DNA of 64,000 bases. Source: Sphaerosporella brunnea. Lineage: Eukaryota > Ascomycota > Pezizomycetes > Pezizales > Pyronemataceae. Of this stretch, positions 56,921 through 64,000 are shown piece after piece. How positions within the stretch are numbered: position 1 is the stretch's first letter; the number at the start of each line of letters is the position of its first letter. The notes beneath the pieces were generated by a model. It searched no databases, had not been told where the DNA came from, and worked only from the letters and a program-made list of their open reading frames with translations. Where the stretch lies: assembly GCA_008704415.1 (NCBI GenBank), contig VXIS01000031.1, positions 124,001 through 188,000 of the forward strand, read 5' to 3'. The position numbers and the translations under genes are program-made.

Positions 56921-57591
56921 TAACAGCAGAGAATTATAAGCTGTTTGTCCTGCGTATAGGATCTGATGCGGTCCCAAGCTTCTTCCGTCAACAGAACTGA
57001 CTGTGGCAGCCCATCAGCTGTGATTGCGAAGATCGTGGTTGCATCCAGCGGCACCGCAGCGAAGATAATGATGCTGAACAACCACAGCCACGTTTCTGCT
57101 CGCGATATGAGTCGGGAATAACGCTGTCCCGGCAGTAGGAGGAGCAACTCCTTGCTGCAATCCCATGGCGGGATTGGGAGTCTGAGTAGGAATTGACGCT
57201 CGCCATAGCCACGGTGTGCGCCTAAGAACAACGCCCTGTCAACAGAACCATCCCGGTTTTCGCTGTAGAACCCATAACAAACCTGTTCAGGAAAACCCCT
57301 TGCCATGTGGCGTGGACAGTTCAAGCAGCAACTCGGCCACAAGTCGGATGTTTTCGCGTTGATTCGGTAACACAAGCAATCATTGCAAGTGCGTTGTGAA
57401 TAAAATCGACGAACTGTCACCCACCCGCGAGCCCGTAGATATGGAGCGGGGTGAACAGTCGTATTAACTCGACCTGAAACCGGTGCTCGGTGATGGAACT
57501 TGCCTGAGAAACAATTTGCGGCTCGACAGATGGGCGGTGGATGAATGGATTTAGGGTTCGAGCACCACACCGTAGCCGCACTGGCAAGCAC
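56921..57591 (-). other. Gene fragment copy A next to the solo LTR
   Basis: The minus strand is open and encodes YGERQFLLRLP, PPWDCSKELLLLLPGQRYSR, RAETWLWLFSIII (hydrophobic), an LDATTIFAITADGLPQSVLL segment and KQLIIL. It aligns with copy B at 57.77-58.08 kb over about 300 bp with mostly conservative differences. The reading continues into LTR sequence at its C-terminal side. Upstream parts of the two copies differ. I do not recognise the protein. Confidence 0.4.
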
Positions 57592-57728
57592 TCGAGCGGT
57601 TCAGAGCGAAAACCAAAGAGCAGGGCGGGTTGCGGCATGGTTTCCATTTGTCATAACATGAAACGAAATTTGGACAGCAAGAAAAACTCAATATTTGTAT
57701 TTGAAAAAGATTACCAACAACGCTCACA

Positions 57729-58181
57729 TTACCACATTACATAGGGGGCGGGGCGGCGTACTCCATAGGAGAGAATTATGAGCTGTTTGTTCTGCGTATC
57801 GGATCTGATGTGGTCCCAGGATTCTTCCGTCAACAGGACTGACTGTGGCAGCCCATTAACTGTGATTGCGAAGATCGTGGTTGCATTCAGCGGCGCCACA
57901 GCGGAGATGATGATGCTGAACAACCACAGCCACGTTTCTGCTCGCGATATGAGTCGGGAATAACGCTGTCCCGGGAGTAGGAGGAGTAACTCCTTGCTGC
58001 AATCCCATGGCGGGACTGGGAGTCTGAGCAGGAATTGACGCTCACCATAGTCACGGTGTGCGACTAAGAGCACTCGACGCATTCCCAGACGCCGGAACAA
58101 CGTGCCCCAGCCCGCCGTGAGTAAAATTATCCTCGCGGTACCAGCCAATACGGCATCGATATCGACTGCCCATATGTTCAA
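57729..58181 (-). other. Gene fragment copy B between LTR regions
   Basis: Minus-strand frame with no ATG at its start (TTG at 58181). It shares with copy A the block YGERQFLLRLPVPPWDCSKE to EESWDHIRSDTQNKQLIIL, including the hydrophobic LWLFSIIISAVAPLNATTI. The 5' part differs (NIWAVDIDAVLAGTARIILL). Its upstream end is cut by the 3' LTR at 58203, so the Gypsy element inserted beside or into it. Confidence 0.4.
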
Positions 58182-58202
58182 TGGATCCAGGGCTTGTAGA
58201 CA

Positions 58203-58714
58203 TGTAACCTTTTCGTGAGCTTATAAGATCCGCTATTTCACAGATGCGAATAAACTCAGAACCGTTTGTGTATCTGACTTGATAAATACCAAGAGAATAC
58301 TCGCACTCGGGTCACTGATCAACTCAGTATTTATTGATGATAGTCGATACAATCTGGGCTGCTCGAAAGGCCGTATCGAAAGAAGAGAAAAGAATGAATG
58401 TAGGAAAAGCTCGTAGCTTTTATAGCCAACGATGCTGAGTACATCATGTGATAACAATCCGGTGGCAAATTCGAAACTAAGGAAAGAATGGTCTAGAAGA
58501 CCTGCAAGTCTGCCTTGTGGAAACTAGAAGATTCCAAAGTGACGTAGCATCGAAGGGGCTAGAAAGTGCTAGAAACATGGTGACAAAACATAGTAAAGAA
58601 AGTAATGGAAACTCGTAGAATGCTGTTATCATACCATCGTTACTGCCTTATAGTTTTATATCTTAGTAAGGAAATACGTAAGAAAGAAACCATAGTAAGT
58701 GTAATAATCTTACA
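58203..58714 (-). repeat. 3' LTR of the chromovirus
   Basis: 512 bp, TG...CA ends, colinear with the solo LTR at 56453-56920. The extra block lies near 58545-58590 (gcatcgaaggggctagaaag...). Confidence 0.9.
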
Positions 58715-58741
58715 CTTCCCCTTAAAAAACAGTTGAAACAG

Positions 58742-61700
58742 TTACTCACGTACTTCAAAAGCGGAAGAAGCAATAGATGACATAGGAGAGGAACAGAAAG
58801 AATCATCAGAAGGAAAGAAAAAATCGGGAGGAAGAGTGACTGCGGTGGAGGTGTAGTCCTGGGTCCTCTTCGAAAGGAATTCCTGGATGGAATCTGCGCC
58901 AGTGTTGCGTACATTCTCATCAGGTTCCCAAGAGTTGTTTTCAGGTCCATAATTCTCCCAAGAGATATACCAGTAATCGATACCGTTAATCTTCTTGTGG
59001 TCGAGAATCTCCTTGATGTTGTAGAGAGTGTGGTCATCTTCTTCTTCGTCATCGTAGCTGGAGGGAGGAGGCGGAATTGTCTTGTCTGAAATTCGCTGGA
59101 AGAGCTTGAGTTTGTCCTGGGCGAAGATGGGATAAACACGCTTGTTCTTGGGGAGTTCAAGTGTGCAGTTGCCTGTATCCTCATCGACTTTGGCGATCCT
59201 GTAGGGCCCTTCCCAAACTTCCATAAGCTTCCTAACCTTGCCCTTCCCTCGAGAACGTCTCTTGTAAAATACCCATTGTCCAACCTGAAGTTGAACCTTA
59301 GGATTCCTACGCTTGGCAGCAATGCTTGCCTGGCGGTGACGTGCTGCCAGCAATGCATCTCGAGCCACAGCATTGTTGATCTTTTGCTGCTCGAGGTACT
59401 CATTGACTGCAGGGACATTCGAATCGAATTCAACTGGTAAAATGCGAGGGATATGACCAAATTGAACTTCGTGAGGGGTACGCTTGATGGTGGTAGAAGG
59501 AGAGTGGTTGAAGGCGTGCTCAACACGCCAGAGGTGACGAGACCAGTCTGCCTGTTTGTTGTTGGTGAAAATCCGAAGCATTTGACCGATGGTACGGTTG
59601 GCCCGCTCCACTTGTCCATTGGTGTTTTGATGGAAAGCGGTGGCCATGAGGAGGTCGGTACCAATCTGCTTGTGGAGTCCTTGCCAGAACTGCGAGGTGA
59701 ATCGAGGGTCTCTGTCCGAAACGATTGACTCTGGGAGCCCGTAGCGAGCGTAGTAGTGTTTAATGAAAACATCCGTAACGTCCTTTGCCGAAAATCCGTC
59801 CTTTAGGGGAACCAAAACAAGACCAGAAGAGAAGCGGTCAATGATGACCATGATGTGCTTGAAACCGTCCGAAGAGTTGAATGGACCAAGGAAATCAATA
59901 GCAATTGACTCCCATGGGCGAAGGGGAATTTCCAAGAGGCGAGCTTCGCCAATTGGCTTGGTGGTGGCATCTTTGTTGCGCTGACACTCAAGGCATTCTC
60001 TGCAGAACTCGTCGATGTCCTGCTTCATCCTAGGCCAGTAAAAACTCTGCCTGCATAGGATGTAGGTCTTCTCGGTGCCTTGATGTCCCACACTCTTGTG
60101 ACAACTCTGCATGATGACATGCCGGACTGAGGAGGAGGGATTGTCTCTGGAAAGGACTGCATTGGGGACGTAAACTCGAAGGTTGGAGGTGATGGAGGGG
60201 TCATCTAGCACAACATATCCTGTGTCATGCCAGTGAAATGGCTTGCGAATGCCATTCTTGACCATGGGATCGTCTTCATATGCCTGCTTGAATGTAGGGA
60301 GCATGGCCTTCCCTATGTGGTTGTCAAGGAAAAATGCGGGTACTCTGTTGCGAGTGTCGTAATGAATGACTTCCTGGGAACAATTTCCTGGTGGGTGTTG
60401 AGGTGGTTCGAACATTTCTGCATCCTCTTTGTCCAGAAGAGGGGTTTCGTCCGAAATCGATGGCTGAATTTTTTGCTGAGTCCCTTCCCCTTCAAAATCC
60501 TTGTTGGAACCTTGGTCATGCTCTGCCGATTCCTTATCCTTTTTCTCCTGTTCCTTACGAGCCTGAGCTCGAGTTAGAAAGGCCTGGGGATCAGAGGGTA
60601 TGGGTTCCATGGGTGGGGAAATGGGCTCAATGGGCCGCTCTCTCTGGAGTCTGGGTACCAGATGGCGGTGACTGGATGGGTTGGAAATCTGACTATCTTG
60701 GTGGGTGGCAGCTTGGAGGAGCGCACATACTCCACCTGGGTTGGCCTCAGCCTGGCCATAAACCTGTCGATTTCCTCCTTCGATGGGGTCTTTGTCGACC
60801 AAGAGGGGGTTTCTCCTGGGTGCGATGGCGTAGGTTTGGAATGGCGTGACTTCGTCCTGGATTCGCTGGGGGTTTTCCTGGTTGTTCTGTTGCTGGTCTG
60901 GGAGCGTCCTGGGGGTAGGCGTGGTGGTGAAGGTCTGTACTTGTCTGGGTATATCCTGTTTCCACCAAGGGCCGTCTGGGTGTTGTCTCTCCTGTGGGAA
61001 TTTCGGGCGTGGTGCGCCTGATTCTGGAGACCATTGGAGGGCAGGTGCCCTTGAACTATTCGCGTAGGTGATGTAACCATGGTGGACAAGCCACTCATAG
61101 TTGCCGATGGGGTCTTCATCTGGGTCTGGACATTCTGAATCGGGTCCAAATGAATCGTCCATGTCTGTGTCTTCGTCTGGGGAGTCGTAGAATTCGTCGT
61201 CGCTATCGGATTCAAATTGAGCGTGATACTGAGAGTTTGACTTCCAGGTGCTGAAGGTTTCCATGAATCCTGAGGAATAGTGATATGGGCAGCCGTCTCT
61301 GGAGTGGCAGGCTGTCCAGTGGAGGTTTGGGTCGCACCTCTCATAGCGCGAGGCTCCCTTGGGGCGGAGGCTGGCGGAAGGTTTGTTGTTTGAGGTGGAC
61401 ATCTCATTTGAGACTTGAAGAGCGTGTGAAAAGTGTGAGGAAAGCTTGTCTGTTTCGGTGGAGGTGGTCTGTTGAGGAATGGAGGTTGTTGGGTTGAGGA
61501 GACTGTCAATGGAGCCGAAATCCTCTGGTTTTAAGTTCTCATGGAGGAACTCATCCGGTGGCGTTATCTCCTTGTCCTCATCCTCATACAGACGTGAAAG
61601 GGTGTCTGCTAATTGATTGCTTTCTCCTGGTGTGTGCTGGATTTGAAAATCGAACATCTGGATGTATTCCAACCATCTGGCTAGTCTGCCAGTGGTCATG

Positions 61701-64000
61701 GGTTTCGTCACAAGGTACTCCAGTGCCTTGTGGTCAGTAATTACCGTAAATGGTATTCCTAATAGCTTTGTTTCGAATGCACCTAGTGCATCAACTATAG
61801 CTAGAAGCTCCTGGTTGGTGGTGTTGTAATTTTCCTGGGTGGCGGTAAAGCGTCTGCTGTGTATCGCTGCGATTCTAGACTTCGAATCTTCTAGATTCTT
61901 GCCATGACAAATGAATGCACCCGTCCCCACCCGAGATGCATCTGTCACCAGATACACCTTATCTTCGCCTGACTTGATTCTGTCATATCGAAGCGGTGTG
62001 AGGGGTACATGTTTTCGGCAAAGATCCTTGATCTGCCGAAATGCATGGTCATGCAGGGCATCCCATCGCCACTCAGCATTTCCGGTTAATTCCGTGAGTG
62101 GTGCTAGGATAGTGGAGCTGTGAAAAAGGTGTGGTGCCACATAATTGATTACACCTAAAAAGCTTTGTAGCTGCTTTTTGTTTGTGGGTGTGCGCCAATC
62201 CTGTATTTTCCGAATTCTCTCTGGGTGTGGGTGGATCTCATGACCAGAGATAATGTGTCCTAGGAGGCGTAGCTGGGATGTCATGAACTGACATTTGTCC
62301 ATCCTGAGATAGAACTTCGCTTTTGCAAGCTGCCGAAAAACTTGCTCAAGGTGTCGCATGTGTTCTTCTCGAGTTTCGGAAAAGATAAGGATGTCATCTA
62401 GGTACACCCATACAAATTTTCCGATGAATTCGCCTAAGATAGTGTTCATGCAGCGCATCATGGTTGCAGGAGCATTGCAGTCTCCCTGCAGCATGACCTT
62501 AACTTGAAAAGAGCCGAGGTCATCTGCATTGATGACATTTAATTCTTCCGATGATGGCTCCACTCGCACCTGGTGATAGGCGTTGGAAAGGTCTAGAACT
62601 GACTTGAAGTTCGCTCTAGCAGCATCCTCTCGGATGTTATCTGCATGAGGCAGTGGCGTGTAGTCTCGTTCTGTGATGCTATTCCTATCTCGAAGGTCAT
62701 TCACCCATCTCCATCCTTTGGAGGGTGGTATCTTTGGTGTTCCGAAAATTGAACATGGGAATCTGCCGGGTCCAGGCACTGCAATTCCCTGTTGTTTCCA
62801 ATTGTCCAGGTGAGCAATTAGGTCCTTCCGGTAGGAGTCAGGAATACGCCTTGCATGGAACTTGAATTGCTCTAGTTTGTCTGGATCAAGTCTGACCACA
62901 TGATTGCATCTATCACGTAGTGGAGGTAATCCTTCTGGTTCCTTCTCTGGGAATACTGTTGGAAACATCTTATCGAAAGGTGGGATGTCTTCAGTAGTTG
63001 CTGATGATGTGAGAGAGAATGTTCTAGGCTGTCTTGTTGCACACTGAATGGTGGTGTCATGTTTCGGGAAGTGTGCTGTAGAATCTGCCGTATTCAGGTT
63101 CACATGGTTATCCTGAAGGAAAGGCATTCCTAGGATGATGTCGTATGAGCTGACTGCTACTATGAGAAACTTCGTTTTCTCAGTGCATCCTGGTTTAATT
63201 TCGACGTTGGCGTAAGCAAATCGATTGGCGTTTGTCTTGGATCCTTTCGCGGCCATGTGAATGGTGATAGGTTGCGGCAGTTCTCTGGTAAAGATGTTGT
63301 GTGTCTGGGCCCAACTGCTGGACATAAGATTCGTCCCTGTTGTCCCTGTGTCTAGAAGAACTCTCGCCTGCCTTCCGTTGACATTCATGTTGGTGACCAT
63401 GTTGTTGATGTTGTCCTTCTTGCTATGTTCTGCTCGTGCAGTTTCGATGAATTCTTCCACAGTTGGTGGTAAGTTGTCTTCCATTATGTTGACAGTGGTT
63501 CTTGCTGATTGAATCCATTTGCCCTGTTGCTGATTTCGTTGCTTGGCTCTGCATTCGTTGATGAAGTGTCCTGCCTTCTTGCAGTAGAAGCACTTCTTCT
63601 CCTGTCTGAGTTGCGCTTTCTCATGGTCTGAAAGCTTCTTGAATTGCTTGTTGTTCCTTCCTTGGTTTCCTCGTCCTGAGTTGTTGTTGTTCTTGCTGAA
63701 CTGAGGATTCATAGCATTGCTAGAATGGTGTTGTCCATTTCGATTCAATTGTTGCGGTCGTCCATACTTTCCAGCTTGGAAAAGAGCGGCATCCTTTCGT
63801 TCCGCTAGCTTCTTGACGTCTTCCCATTTCGCTGTCGATCGATCCACAACCTCAGGCTCAACTGCATAGCGAAGATCTGGGTGCATAGCATCCAAGAATC
63901 GCTGGATTTTGACCTGGGTGTTGATGGCTTTTCCAATTCGAGCTGCTACTTTCTCAAGTCGAATGGCAGTGGCGTTGATGCGGTCCACCCTGCCATTTCG
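58742..64000 (-). CDS. Gag-Pol polyprotein of a Ty3/Gypsy chromovirus, partial
   Basis: A single frame without stop from the window edge to TAA at 58742, more than 1,750 codons. Domains in order: gag with a CCHC zinc knuckle (CFYCKKAGHFINEC, near 63550-63600); aspartic protease (VLLDTGTTG, near 63360); reverse transcriptase with YLDDILIF (near 62400); RNase H (VTDASRVGTGAF near 61940, TDHKALEYLVT near 61720); a long disordered acidic spacer (about 61550-60400); integrase with an HHCC zinc-binding region (CHKSVGHQGTEKT, CRECLECQ; 60110-59970) and catalytic Asp/Asp/Glu (AIDFLGPF, SDRDPRF, NGQVERANR; 59900-59600); a GPY/H segment (VWEGPYRIAKV); and a C-terminal chromodomain (WYISWENYGPENNSWEPDEN; 59000-58900). 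Chromodomains in this clade bind histone marks and steer insertion. The open frame suggests a young element. Confidence 0.95.
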   Translation of the reverse strand, partial: RNGRVDRINATAIRLEKVAARIGKAINTQVKIQRFLDAMHPDLRYAVEPEVVDRSTAKWEDVKKLAERKDAALFQAGKYGRPQQLNRNGQHHSSNAMNPQFSKNNNNSGRGNQGRNNKQFKKLSDHEKAQLRQEKKCFYCKKAGHFINECRAKQRNQQQGKWIQSARTTVNIMEDNLPPTVEEFIETARAEHSKKDNINNMVTNMNVNGRQARVLLDTGTTGTNLMSSSWAQTHNIFTRELPQPITIHMAAKGSKTNANRFAYANVEIKPGCTEKTKFLIVAVSSYDIILGMPFLQDNHVNLNTADSTAHFPKHDTTIQCATRQPRTFSLTSSATTEDIPPFDKMFPTVFPEKEPEGLPPLRDRCNHVVRLDPDKLEQFKFHARRIPDSYRKDLIAHLDNWKQQGIAVPGPGRFPCSIFGTPKIPPSKGWRWVNDLRDRNSITERDYTPLPHADNIREDAARANFKSVLDLSNAYHQVRVEPSSEELNVINADDLGSFQVKVMLQGDCNAPATMMRCMNTILGEFIGKFVWVYLDDILIFSETREEHMRHLEQVFRQLAKAKFYLRMDKCQFMTSQLRLLGHIISGHEIHPHPERIRKIQDWRTPTNKKQLQSFLGVINYVAPHLFHSSTILAPLTELTGNAEWRWDALHDHAFRQIKDLCRKHVPLTPLRYDRIKSGEDKVYLVTDASRVGTGAFICHGKNLEDSKSRIAAIHSRRFTATQENYNTTNQELLAIVDALGAFETKLLGIPFTVITDHKALEYLVTKPMTTGRLARWLEYIQMFDFQIQHTPGESNQLADTLSRLYEDEDKEITPPDEFLHENLKPEDFGSIDSLLNPTTSIPQQTTSTETDKLSSHFSHALQVSNEMSTSNNKPSASLRPKGASRYERCDPNLHWTACHSRDGCPYHYSSGFMETFSTWKSNSQYHAQFESDSDDEFYDSPDEDTDMDDSFGPDSECPDPDEDPIGNYEWLVHHGYITYANSSRAPALQWSPESGAPRPKFPQERQHPDGPWWKQDIPRQVQTFTTTPTPRTLPDQQQNNQENPQRIQDEVTPFQTYAIAPRRNPLLVDKDPIEGGNRQVYGQAEANPGGVCALLQAATHQDSQISNPSSHRHLVPRLQRERPIEPISPPMEPIPSDPQAFLTRAQARKEQEKKDKESAEHDQGSNKDFEGEGTQQKIQPSISDETPLLDKEDAEMFEPPQHPPGNCSQEVIHYDTRNRVPAFFLDNHIGKAMLPTFKQAYEDDPMVKNGIRKPFHWHDTGYVVLDDPSITSNLRVYVPNAVLSRDNPSSSVRHVIMQSCHKSVGHQGTEKTYILCRQSFYWPRMKQDIDEFCRECLECQRNKDATTKPIGEARLLEIPLRPWESIAIDFLGPFNSSDGFKHIMVIIDRFSSGLVLVPLKDGFSAKDVTDVFIKHYYARYGLPESIVSDRDPRFTSQFWQGLHKQIGTDLLMATAFHQNTNGQVERANRTIGQMLRIFTNNKQADWSRHLWRVEHAFNHSPSTTIKRTPHEVQFGHIPRILPVEFDSNVPAVNEYLEQQKINNAVARDALLAARHRQASIAAKRRNPKVQLQVGQWVFYKRRSRGKGKVRKLMEVWEGPYRIAKVDEDTGNCTLELPKNKRVYPIFAQDKLKLFQRISDKTIPPPPSSYDDEEEDDHTLYNIKEILDHKKINGIDYWYISWENYGPENNSWEPDENVRNTGADSIQEFLSKRTQDYTSTAVTLPPDFFFPSDDSFCSSPMSSIASSAFEVRE

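Larger units (their letters stand above)
58203..64000 (-). mobile_element. Ty3/Gypsy chromovirus, 3' part complete, 5' end outside window
   Basis: Reading the minus strand: polyprotein (64000-58742), a purine-rich tract AAGGGGAAG at about 58715-58723, and a 3' LTR at 58203-58714. The tract directly abuts the LTR start TGTAAG, as expected for plus-strand priming. The 5' LTR, primer-binding site and first part of gag lie beyond 64000. Confidence 0.93.

Noticed and set aside
58663..59772. 369-codon minus-strand frame overlapping the integrase
   Set aside because: It lies in a different frame of the Gypsy polyprotein; the conserved integrase and chromodomain are in the other frame.

Overview
The window is nuclear DNA of a filamentous ascomycete (Pezizomycotina). 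Genes have short introns (mostly 46-69 bp) with GTAAGT/GTATGT-type donors and CTAAC/CTGAC branch sites. The recognisable proteins are fungal (an Rck2/Srk1-type kinase, Mtc1, Bud32, a UPF0390 protein), and the mobile elements are a chromodomain Ty3/Gypsy element, a Tad1-like LINE, Helitron remnants and pogo/Tc1-mariner relics. The sequence alone does not give me a genus.

Left part (1-29.5 kb) is mostly host genes. It holds the 5' end of an Srk1/Rck2-type kinase (-), an unknown disordered protein (+), a 1,489-aa AT-hook protein with a 34-aa tandem repeat (-), a UPF0390 protein (+), Mtc1 (-), a decayed copy of the proteasome deubiquitinase gene rpn11 (+), two unknown proteins (18.1 and 25.7 kb), a polyQ/coiled-coil gene with unusually long introns (-), and a multi-pass membrane protein gene (+) whose reading frame is one base short at one exon junction. 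Two small inverted-repeat elements sit at 13.5 and 14.3 kb.

Middle part (29.5-51 kb) is a mosaic of relics and isolated genes. It contains a Helitron remnant with a 65-bp repeat array, a broken LINE, tRNA-Ala(TGC), bud32, a 41-bp minisatellite fused to a 5'-truncated J-domain gene copy carrying a TA-flanked inverted-repeat element, another such element, tRNA-Gln(CTG), pogo transposase fragments, an acidic unknown protein, a protein gene with a tandemly triplicated intron segment, an F-box gene relic and a second, internally deleted Helitron-like copy.

Right part (51-64 kb) holds one unknown three-exon gene (-), an apparently intact J-domain protein gene (+) that is the paralogue of the truncated copy at 40.5 kb, a stand-alone LTR, two diverged copies of an unidentified gene fragment beside the LTRs, and a Ty3/Gypsy chromovirus (-) with an uninterrupted polyprotein frame running off the right edge.

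The annotated host genes look like unrelated housekeeping or lineage-specific genes and do not form a pathway cluster. I found no biosynthetic cluster and no defence-like system. The strongest observations are the multiply damaged rpn11 copy, the element insertion proved by a paralogous empty site, the paired Helitron-like ends with a shared palindrome, and the intron that grew by in-tandem triplication.
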